Below, piece by piece: positions 7,464 to 12,387 of a DNA stretch of 12,387 bases; within the stretch, counting starts at the first letter, position 1, and each line of letters starts with the position of its first letter. This DNA is from Deltaproteobacteria bacterium (GTDB taxonomy: Bacteria; Bdellovibrionota_C; UBA2361; JAAYZI01). Both the position numbers and the translations under genes were made by a program. A model generated the notes under the pieces. The model worked only from the letters and a program-made list of their open reading frames with translations, ran no database searches and was not told where the DNA came from. The stretch is taken from assembly GCA_012514925.1 (NCBI GenBank), contig JAAYZI010000029.1:1-12387 (forward strand), in the 5' to 3' direction.

Positions 7464-8152
7464 TTAACTACTGTTTACCGATTATTGAGCGCGAGGCTGA
7501 ATTTGTGCGGGAGCTGATAGACCGCAGCCGTGCCGATTATCATTTTATAGAGATCTGGCTTGACTATATTCAGGAGTTGGATCCCTTTTTTGTAGAAGAG
7601 CTTGCGGCGAGTTTAGGAAGTCGACTCATTTTTTTATTCAGACGCCAAGGGCTTGACAAAATACAGATGCCTCTTGAGAGTCGCTACCGCATTATTTACA
7701 AGATTTCGGAGAGCGCAAGTTTTTTGGACTTGGACCTTACGACTCAGGTTGAAGAGCTGGATTACATAAGAAGGGAAGGGCTTTCGCCCAAGTTAATCCT
7801 CTCCTACCACAATTACATAGAGACCCCGGATTGGCCGGTGCTACGCAAGTTGGCGGTGACGATGCGTAGGAACCGCGCCACAGTTTGTAAGGTGGCTTGT
7901 ATGTGCAACAGCCCTGAGGATGCGGTGCGTTTACTGACGTTGCAGATGGAGTTTCGGAAAAACGCTGTGCGCCACATTGTGCTTGGCATGGGAGGATATG
8001 GGGCAGTAACTCGTATCTTCGGCACTCTTTGGGGAAATGAGATGATCTTCGCTCCGTCTTCGCATCAGAGCGAATCCGCGCCGGGTCAGCTTACCCAAGG
8101 AGAGCTGGCGCAAATTTTTAAGATTCTGGAGGGGCAAAATGGGCGGAAATAG
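7460..8152 (+). CDS. aroD: Type I 3-dehydroquinate dehydratase, divergent active site
   Basis: AroD dehydrates 3-dehydroquinate to 3-dehydroshikimate through a Lys Schiff base. The protein is 230 residues with the type I pattern. It has E31 in FIEIWLD, R61 in FLFRRQG and the catalytic His H117 in LSYHNYIETP. The Schiff-base Lys is K144 in VCKVACM. R185 lies in GMGGYGAVTR, with S206 and Q210 in SAPGQ. Two positions differ from the Salmonella enzyme when aligned by eye: Arg48 is Trp (W33) and Glu86 is Leu (L65). The His/Lys pair needed for catalysis is present, and it is the only 3-dehydroquinase in a complete pathway operon, so it is probably active with an altered substrate pocket. It starts at GTG 7460, overlapping the aroE stop as GTGA, with GGGG (7448-7451) 8 nt upstream. 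Confidence 0.85.
   Translation: MINYCLPIIEREAEFVRELIDRSRADYHFIEIWLDYIQELDPFFVEELAASLGSRLIFLFRRQGLDKIQMPLESRYRIIYKISESASFLDLDLTTQVEELDYIRREGLSPKLILSYHNYIETPDWPVLRKLAVTMRRNRATVCKVACMCNSPEDAVRLLTLQMEFRKNAVRHIVLGMGGYGAVTRIFGTLWGNEMIFAPSSHQSESAPGQLTQGELAQIFKILEGQNGRK
8128..8134 (+). promoter_or_regulatory. Strong ribosome binding site for aroC
   Basis: GGAGGGG lies within the end of aroD, 4 nt before the aroC ATG at 8139. It supports that start and the 14-nt overlap with aroD. Confidence 0.65.
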
Positions 8153-9227
8153 TTTCGGCAAGAGCCTCTGTATCACCACTTTCGGTGAGTCGCATGGCTT
8201 AGCTGTAGGAGTTGTCATTGACGGCTGTCCAGCTGGGCTTGAGCTCAGTGAAGCGGATATTCAACCAGAGCTTGACCGGCGCAAACCTGGCCAGAGTCAT
8301 CTTACTTCTCCACGCCAGGAAGCTGACTGTATTCAGATTTTTTCAGGGGTGTTTGAGGGGAAGACTACTGGCACTCCGATTATGATTATGGCTCGAAATC
8401 AGGATCAGCGTCCGCAGGATTACCAGGATTTTCAGAATTGCTACCGTCCTGGTCACGCAGACTACAGCTATGATGCTAAGTACGGTTTTCGGGACTGGCG
8501 CGGGAGCGGCCGGTCCTCGGCCAGAGAGACTTTGGCTCGGGTTGCGGCTGGGGCGGTCGCCAAGAAGTTTTTGCGTCAGGTTGCCGGGATTGAGGTCCTT
8601 AGTTTTGTGGAGCAGGTGTGTGATATTCGAAGTGGTCTGGATCCTATGCGAATTTCGCGTCAGGAGATCGATCAGAGTTTGGTGCGCTGCCCTGATCAAG
8701 TCGCTTCTGCCAAAATGGTTGCGCTGATCGAGAAGGTCAAGGCTGAGGGAGATTCTCTAGGTGGAGTTATTAGGGGTGTTGTCACTGGGCTTCCTGCTGG
8801 GTTGGGTGAGCCGGTTTTTGATAGGCTGCACTCTGATTTAGGGCGCGCTATGTTAAGTATCAACGCCGTTAAGGGTTTTGAAATCGGCAGTGGTTTTGCC
8901 GGCGCGTGTTTGCGCGGTAGTGAGCATAATGATGAGTTTTATTTGGACTCTGCGGGAGTTGTAAAAACCCGCACTAATCATGCTGGAGGGGTGTTGGGGG
9001 GCATTTCCACTGGAGAGCCGTTGCTTTTTCGGGTGGCTTTTAAACCAGTAGCGACTATCGCTAAGGAACAGCGCACCATCAACGCCGCGCATGAAAGTGT
9101 AACGCTTAAAGCTGCTGGCCGACATGACCCCTGTGTGCTGCCACGCGCAGTGCCGATTGTAGATGCCATGGCTGCGCTGGTGGTCATGGATCACTGGATT
9201 AGGAACCTTTCTGCCAGAGTAAGATAG
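8139..9227 (+). CDS. aroC: Chorismate synthase
   Basis: AroC converts EPSP to chorismate using reduced FMN, closing the common aromatic pathway. The protein is 362 residues, matching the family. The three signatures are GESHG (16-20), RPGHADYSYDAKYG (103-116) with GRSSARET (124-131), and GRHDPCVLPRAVPIVDAMAA beginning at 327. The two conserved catalytic His are H19 and H106. MGGNSFGKSLCITTFGESHG is a typical start, and a strong ribosome site precedes it. It is the last gene of the operon, overlapping aroD by 14 nt. Its product is the substrate of the chorismate mutase domain encoded by the first gene, so the operon's two ends meet biochemically. No tyrosine- or tryptophan-branch gene follows within the window. 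Confidence 0.96.
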   Translation: MGGNSFGKSLCITTFGESHGLAVGVVIDGCPAGLELSEADIQPELDRRKPGQSHLTSPRQEADCIQIFSGVFEGKTTGTPIMIMARNQDQRPQDYQDFQNCYRPGHADYSYDAKYGFRDWRGSGRSSARETLARVAAGAVAKKFLRQVAGIEVLSFVEQVCDIRSGLDPMRISRQEIDQSLVRCPDQVASAKMVALIEKVKAEGDSLGGVIRGVVTGLPAGLGEPVFDRLHSDLGRAMLSINAVKGFEIGSGFAGACLRGSEHNDEFYLDSAGVVKTRTNHAGGVLGGISTGEPLLFRVAFKPVATIAKEQRTINAAHESVTLKAAGRHDPCVLPRAVPIVDAMAALVVMDHWIRNLSARVR

Positions 9228-9264
9228 GGGGGGCGTTATCTTTGAGTTTCTTTGTTTCATTATT

Positions 9265-9288
9265 TTTACTTTCTCCGGAGAAAGTAAA
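9265..9288. repeat. 24-bp perfect palindrome (copy 1 of a local palindrome family)
   Basis: The arm TTTACTTTCTCC is followed at once by its reverse complement. A 23/24-identical copy lies at 10454-10477 on the other side of the collagen-like gene. It sits in the convergent gap between aroC and that gene and could stop transcripts from either side, but no T-run follows it on either strand. A repeat element or a protein-binding site is therefore equally possible. Confidence 0.7.
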
Positions 9289-9331
9289 TGCGTGCCTCTC
9301 CTTCAGCTTCATCCGAAGTGGTTCGTATTTC

Positions 9332-9349
9332 CACCAAGGGCCCTTGGTG
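9332..9349. repeat. 18-bp perfect GC-rich palindrome
   Basis: CACCAAGGG is followed directly by CCCTTGGTG. It lies in the same convergent gap, has no loop and has no U-tract after it. It may be a dimeric protein-binding site or a terminator stem. Confidence 0.5.
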
Positions 9350-9422
9350 TTGAGGCCAGGTTTCAAGCGCGACGTTAAGGGGTTGATTTACTAGCGGGGG
9401 GTGCCTGCTGGTTTAATAATTG

Positions 9423-9473
9423 GTATCGGGGACAGTTCCTATCAATTGGTAATAGGAATTCTGTCCCCGTTAC
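9423..9473. repeat. Long imperfect hairpin, REP-like, with GGGGACAG/CTGTCCCC arms
   Basis: CGGGGACAG (9427-9435) and TTCCTAT (9436-9442) pair with ATAGGAA (9452-9458) and CTGTCCCCG (9461-9469). There is a 9-nt loop and a TT bulge, and three more outer pairs form (GTA with TAC). It lies just 3' of the minus-strand collagen-like gene, so it may protect or end that transcript. GGGGACAG-type arms resemble repetitive extragenic palindromes of some proteobacteria, but no transposase gene is present here. Confidence 0.6.
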
Positions 9474-9481
9474 TGCTTGGT

Positions 9482-10213
9482 TCACATCTTTACGCAGATC
9501 GCCCACACTTCGAAGGTTACTTTCTGACTTGAAGTGTTGATATAGCGCGCGCTCCAACCAAAGCGGTTGCCATCTACAAAAGGTGTACTCGCCTGCAGAT
9601 ACATCTTGGCGACATTTTTGACGGCGTAGCTTCCGCCTCCTACTACTTTCTTGCCATCGGAGCAGTATGTGTTCTGGTCTCCACTAAGGCCGGCCCCAAG
9701 GGTTAATCTTGTCACCATCAATTCATAACCGGACATTCCTGGCAGTCCTTGAGGTCCGGTTGCACCTTTAGCCCCTGCCGGGCCTGTGGGTCCTGTGGCA
9801 CCTCTTGGCCCTTGTGCTCCAGCCGGGCCGCTTTCCCCTTGATCTCCTTTTGGTCCTGTTGCGCCGGTATCACCTTTTGGTCCTTGGGGACCGCGCTCAC
9901 CTGTGGCGCCTTTAGGTCCTTGCGCTCCTGCCGGACCGGGGTCACCTTTCTCGCCTTTAGGGCCTTGGGGACCGGCTTTTGCGGACAATGCACCTGATTC
10001 GGCTTGCAGTGCGCTTATAGACTGTGCGTCAAGCAGCGACTCGAACCAGAGGCATTTTCTTTTTGCCGTGATTTTACCGGAGTGTGGATTTAGACAAAGT
10101 TGAAATTTACGCGTCGCGCCTTGAGCTTGAACCGGCATGTAGCACAAGCACGCTGCCAGCGCCGATAAAAGAATGGTGGTCTTTGCAGAATAATTGAATC
10201 TTCCCTGAATCAT
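9482..10213 (-). CDS. Exported collagen-like (Gly-X-Y) repeat protein
   Basis: This is a 243-residue protein. Residues 1-30 are a signal peptide: charged start, hydrophobic ILLSALAACLCYM and a VQA cleavage site before Q31. LAAC at 19-22 also fits a lipobox, so lipid anchoring is a less likely alternative. Residues 37-60 form a two-Cys module (FQLCLNPHSGKITAKRKC) of the sort often found before bacterial collagen repeats. Residues 81-161 are about 27 uninterrupted Gly-X-Y triplets, rich in GPK, GDP, GPA, GAQ and GAT, predicted to form a collagen triple helix. Residues 162-243 are a small head domain with two Cys (YCSDGKKVVGGGSY ... GWSARYIN ... VWAICVKM), a pattern I have seen following collagen-like stretches. 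The ATG has GGGAG (10221-10225) 7 nt upstream. The protein is likely a trimeric surface fibre. It lies downstream of the flagellin gene on the same strand. Function is unknown; adhesion is a guess. Confidence 0.88.
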   Translation of the reverse strand: MIQGRFNYSAKTTILLSALAACLCYMPVQAQGATRKFQLCLNPHSGKITAKRKCLWFESLLDAQSISALQAESGALSAKAGPQGPKGEKGDPGPAGAQGPKGATGERGPQGPKGDTGATGPKGDQGESGPAGAQGPRGATGPTGPAGAKGATGPQGLPGMSGYELMVTRLTLGAGLSGDQNTYCSDGKKVVGGGSYAVKNVAKMYLQASTPFVDGNRFGWSARYINTSSQKVTFEVWAICVKM

Positions 10214-10272
10214 AGATTTACTCCCTTATAAAATACTTCTGTCTGCCGCTTCGAAATTAAGTTACCAAGCGG

Positions 10273-10291
10273 TTGGGAACTTCCTTCCCAA
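10273..10291. repeat. Hairpin in the leader of the collagen-like gene
   Basis: TTGGGAA (10273-10279) and TTCCCAA (10285-10291) form a 7-bp stem with a 5-nt loop. It lies just after the expected transcription start if the promoter at 10302-10328 is used. It may stabilise or regulate the leader. No T-run follows it. Confidence 0.45.
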
Positions 10292-10301
10292 AACGATTTC
10301 T

Positions 10302-10328
10302 TTATCGGGGAAAAAAGAACAGGGTTTA
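10302..10328 (-). promoter_or_regulatory. Sigma28 (FliA)-like promoter upstream of the collagen-like gene
   Basis: Read on the minus strand: TAAACCCT (10328-10321), exactly 11 nt, then CCCGATAA (10309-10302). The sigma28 consensus is TAAAGTTT-N11-GCCGATAA, so the TAAA core, the spacing and seven of eight -10 bases match. Transcription would start near 10294, leaving a leader of about 80 nt before the ATG at 10213. The sequence around it is A/G-rich and repetitive, so a chance match is possible. Confidence 0.45.
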
Positions 10329-10363
10329 CTTTTTTTTCGGAAATTTTTCGGGAAAAAAGTAAA
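10325..10363. repeat. Degenerate palindrome sharing the ends of the local family
   Basis: It starts TTTACTTTTTT and ends AAAAAAGTAAA, with a TTCGG...CGGG inner portion around an A/T core. The outer arms match those of the palindromes at 9265-9288 and 10451-10480, while the centre is longer. Its left end overlaps the -35 of the sigma28-like promoter. Confidence 0.45.
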
Positions 10364-10445
10364 AAAGTAGGGGGGCACCTTTTGGAGAACCTTTTGGAGA
10401 CACCTTTTGGAGACCTTTTGGAGAAAAAAGTAGGGGGGCACCTTT
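10361..10445. repeat. Direct and tandem repeat cluster
   Basis: An identical 22-bp unit occurs at 10361-10382 and 10424-10445; it is six A, GTA, six G, CACCTTT. Between and overlapping these are four copies of CCTTTTGGAGA, at 10378-10388, 10390-10400, 10403-10413 and 10414-10424. Unit spacing is only 11-13 bp. No gene is encoded here. Together with the neighbouring palindromes this fills most of the 356-bp gap between the collagen-like gene and the flagellin gene. Confidence 0.75.
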
Positions 10446-10450
10446 CCCAC

Positions 10451-10480
10451 AATTTTACTTTCTCTGGAGAAAGTAAAATT
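10451..10480. repeat. 30-bp near-perfect palindrome (copy 2 of the local family)
   Basis: AATTTTACTTTCTC (10451-10464), a TG centre and GAGAAAGTAAAATT (10467-10480) form 14-bp perfect arms. Its 24-bp core (10454-10477) differs from 9265-9288 by one base. It lies 3' of the flagellin gene and could act on its transcript end, but no clear T-run follows. Confidence 0.7.
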
Positions 10481-10508
10481 AACTCCGCATTATTATTGAG
10501 GCAGAAAA

Positions 10509-10535
10509 CAAAAATTTGGGGGGAGTTCTCTTCCC
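10509..10535 (-). terminator. Weak candidate terminator of the flagellin gene
   Basis: On the minus strand, GGGA (10535-10532), a 7-nt loop and TCCC (10524-10521) are followed by a C-run and then AAATTTTTG. The stem is only 4 bp, so this is a weak candidate. It is the only hairpin followed by a T-run between the flagellin stop and the palindrome at 10451-10480. Confidence 0.22.
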
Positions 10536-10569
10536 TAAAAAGCCATTCTATTTTGGTAGGTTTTACTGT

Positions 10570-12387
10570 TTAGTTACTATCGAGAAGTTTTAGTACTAAG
10601 GCAGATTGTTGATTCGCTTGCGCTAGGACGGCTGCGCCAGCTTGTTGCAAGATCTGGTTACGAACGAGGTTGGCTGATTCTTTTGCTACATCTACGTCTC
10701 TGATGCGGCCGGTGGCTGCGGCTATGTTCTCAGTAGATGAGGAGAGCACGTTTACCGCCACACTTAGGCGCGACTGAAAGGCACCGATCTGTCCTCGCTG
10801 CGCACCTAGTTGAGATAGCTTTTGCTGGAAGACTGGAAGTGCTTGGCGAGCATCCGCCATGGTGGAGAGAAAGAAAGGAAGGAGGGGGGAGACGCCGTCT
10901 TTAGTAAGTGCTGTAAGGATGGTTGCTTGGCCTTGATCGTTTACACCTCCCGCCGTCACTAGATCCAAAACGCCGTCGCCGTTTACATCCCCAAGGCTAA
11001 AGTCAGATCCTACATCTGTGGCGAAGGTGCGTTTGTCTCCAAAGCTGCTATCCCCATTTCCAATTAGCACACTCGAGTGGGCGCCCCCCGCCGTCACCAG
11101 GTCTAAGACGCCGTCGCCATTTACATCCTCAAGGCTAACGGCGAAGCTCGTGTTTCCCGTTTCCGTGGCGAAGGTACGTTTATCTCCAAAGGTGCCATCC
11201 CCCCTTCCAATCATCACACTAGTCTGACTCTGGCTACTACCCCCGTATTTGGCACTTCCCGCGCTTACCAGATCCAAAACGCCATCGCCGTTTACGTCCC
11301 CAAGGGTAACGGCCCAGCTAACGCCATCCACTTCCGTAGCGAAGGTGCGTTTTTCTCCAAAGGTACCATCCCCTCTTCCAATAAGAACACTCGCCTGCCC
11401 CCGACTGTTGGCATTTCCCGCAGTTACAAGGTCCAAAATACCGTCACCGTTTACATCCCCAAGGGTAACGGCTCTGCTGCTGCCATAACTGCTTCCCGTC
11501 TCCGTGGCGAAGGTGCGTTTATCTCCAAAAGTGCCATCCCCATTTCCAATGAGTATACTCACCTGACCCTGAGAAGATCCGTTGTGGGCATTCCCTGCCG
11601 TCACAAGGTCTAAAACGCCGTCACCATTCACATCCCCAAGGCTAACGGCGTAGCTAATATTGAAATGACCTCCCGTCCCCGTCTCCGTAGCGAAGGTACG
11701 TTTATCTCCAAAGGTGCCATCCCCATTTCCAATTAGTACAATCACCTGGCCCTGATGGTTGGACACTCCCGCGGCCACCAAGTCCAAAATGCCGTCGCCG
11801 TTTACATCCCTAAGAGTCACGGCTTCACATTGACTAGAAGTACCTCCAATATGCATGGTGTAGGTGCGTCTATCTCCAAAGGTGCCGTCACCTCTTCCAA
11901 TTAGCACACTAGCTTGGCCCTGGGTTAGGACAGCTCCCGCAGTCACCATATCTAAAATACCGTCACCGTTTACATCCCCAAGGCTGACGGCCTTGCTCGA
12001 ACCGAATTCCGTCGTACAAAAAGTCCTCTTCTCCCCAAAACTCCCCGTCCCAATCGCACCTCCAACTCCACTTGCCACGCCGCCATCGAGTCCATACCCA
12101 GCTTGTAGTCTTAGCTCTTCTACGCTTCCGTCAAACAAATTTAGGCCGTTAAACTTTACGCTCTTTGATATCCGGAAGTACTCTTTTGAGAGCGCTTGTG
12201 CCTCCGCATCAAGAGACTTCCTCTGCACCGTGCCATACACACCGTTTGCTGATTGCTCTGCCAATTCTTGGAGACGGATCACAATTGAAGTCAAACTATC
12301 AAGCGCACTCTCAGCAAGATTTAAAGCTGAAAGACCATCGTTTAGATTTCTTATCCCCTGCGTGTACACCCTGCGGTCAGCATCTAA
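10570..12387 (-). CDS. Flagellin with seven FG-GAP/VCBS repeats in its variable domain, N-terminus cut by window edge
   Basis: The frame is open to the right edge (LDADRRVYTQGIRN...). The GTG at 12369 is therefore an internal Val, and roughly 45-50 N-terminal residues lie outside. About 605 residues are visible. Residues 1 to about 100 are the flagellin N-terminal D0/D1 helices (RNLNDGLSALNLAESALDSL, IRLQELAEQSANG, VKFNGLNLFDGS). The last about 95 residues are the flagellin C-terminal domain (GAFQSRLSVAVNVLSSSTEN, RIRDVDVAKESANLVRNQIL, QQAGAAVLAQANQQ). Between them are seven repeats of about 46-59 residues, each with FG(D/E)(K/R)RT, DVNGDG(I/V)LD and, in the first six, LIG(R/N)GDG or a close variant. 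DxNxDGxxD is a calcium-binding loop, and seven FG-GAP blades would make a complete beta-propeller on the filament surface. Such a large insert replaces the usual D2/D3 domains. The gene is transcribed towards the collagen-like gene. The flagellin assignment is firm; the fold and ligand of the insert are inferred. Confidence 0.93.
   Translation of the reverse strand, partial: LDADRRVYTQGIRNLNDGLSALNLAESALDSLTSIVIRLQELAEQSANGVYGTVQRKSLDAEAQALSKEYFRISKSVKFNGLNLFDGSVEELRLQAGYGLDGGVASGVGGAIGTGSFGEKRTFCTTEFGSSKAVSLGDVNGDGILDMVTAGAVLTQGQASVLIGRGDGTFGDRRTYTMHIGGTSSQCEAVTLRDVNGDGILDLVAAGVSNHQGQVIVLIGNGDGTFGDKRTFATETGTGGHFNISYAVSLGDVNGDGVLDLVTAGNAHNGSSQGQVSILIGNGDGTFGDKRTFATETGSSYGSSRAVTLGDVNGDGILDLVTAGNANSRGQASVLIGRGDGTFGEKRTFATEVDGVSWAVTLGDVNGDGVLDLVSAGSAKYGGSSQSQTSVMIGRGDGTFGDKRTFATETGNTSFAVSLEDVNGDGVLDLVTAGGAHSSVLIGNGDSSFGDKRTFATDVGSDFSLGDVNGDGVLDLVTAGGVNDQGQATILTALTKDGVSPLLPFFLSTMADARQALPVFQQKLSQLGAQRGQIGAFQSRLSVAVNVLSSSTENIAAATGRIRDVDVAKESANLVRNQILQQAGAAVLAQANQQSALVLKLLDSN
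10906..12039 (-). repeat. Seven tandem FG-GAP/VCBS repeats within the flagellin gene
   Basis: The repeated Asp-Val-Asn codons fall near 10982, 11120, 11291, 11450, 11627, 11801 and 11969, so unit length is about 138-177 bp. Phrases such as GDKRTFATETG and GDVNGDGVLDLVTAG recur nearly unchanged in the protein, and the DNA is also very similar between units. Length differences come from the loop between the two motifs. The last unit in reading order (10906 to about 11045) lacks the final GDGT motif. Confidence 0.88.

Noticed and set aside
9221..9242. AAGATA/TATCTT hairpin over the aroC stop as the operon terminator
   Set aside because: Only six weak A/T-rich pairs around a 10-nt loop, and no proper T-run directly follows.
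10361..10445. CRISPR-like array
   Set aside because: The repeats are too short (11 bp), spaced by 0-2 bp or nested, with no unique spacers and no cas genes.
10210..10452. 80-residue minus-strand open frame between the flagellin and collagen-like genes
   Set aside because: Its protein is low-complexity Ser/Lys/Pro/Phe produced by the repeats and palindromes; it overlaps the start of the collagen-like gene and has no recognisable domain.
12367..12369. GTG as the flagellin start codon
   Set aside because: The frame continues upstream to the window edge with flagellin-like sequence (LDADRRV), so the codon is an internal Val.

Overview
This window comes from a Gram-negative, flagellated bacterium. 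A flagellin gene, a lipobox-bearing SPFH protein, an exported collagen-like protein and an Escherichia-type P-protein module all point that way. Base composition is moderate, and TTG and GTG starts are used. I cannot name the lineage; an uncultivated, deltaproteobacteria-like group is only a guess.

Layout. (1) Positions 2-1479 hold the end of one SPFH/band-7 protein and a complete second one, overlapping by ATGA. The second has a lipoprotein signal. (2) Positions 1480-1621 are a short spacer with a plausible sigma70 promoter. (3) Positions 1622-9227 are a tight, seven-gene, same-strand aromatic operon: a chorismate mutase/prephenate dehydratase/ACT/DAHP synthase fusion, then aroB, aroA, aroK, aroE, aroD and aroC. 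Every junction overlaps except one with a 1-nt gap. (4) Positions 9228-9481 are a convergent spacer with three palindromes or hairpins. (5) On the minus strand, 9482-10213 encodes an exported collagen-like protein. (6) Positions 10214-10569 are a repeat-rich spacer with a sigma28-like promoter aimed at the collagen-like gene. (7) The minus strand from 10570 to the window edge is a flagellin cut off at its N-terminus, whose variable centre is seven FG-GAP/VCBS repeats.

Together the aromatic genes cover every step from erythrose-4-phosphate plus PEP to chorismate and on to phenylpyruvate. The first enzyme and the phenylalanine-branch enzymes are one polypeptide with a Phe-type ACT domain between them, so one regulatory domain may control both entry and exit of the pathway. 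The order aroB-aroA-aroK-aroE-aroD nearly matches the domain order of the eukaryotic pentafunctional AROM protein.

The right third looks like a surface or motility locus: a flagellin predicted to display a seven-bladed, calcium-binding propeller, next to a collagen-like protein that may share flagellar sigma28 control. The most unusual items are the four-domain fusion, the propeller flagellin, and the palindrome family bracketing the collagen-like gene. I saw no tRNA, rRNA, CRISPR array or transposase gene.
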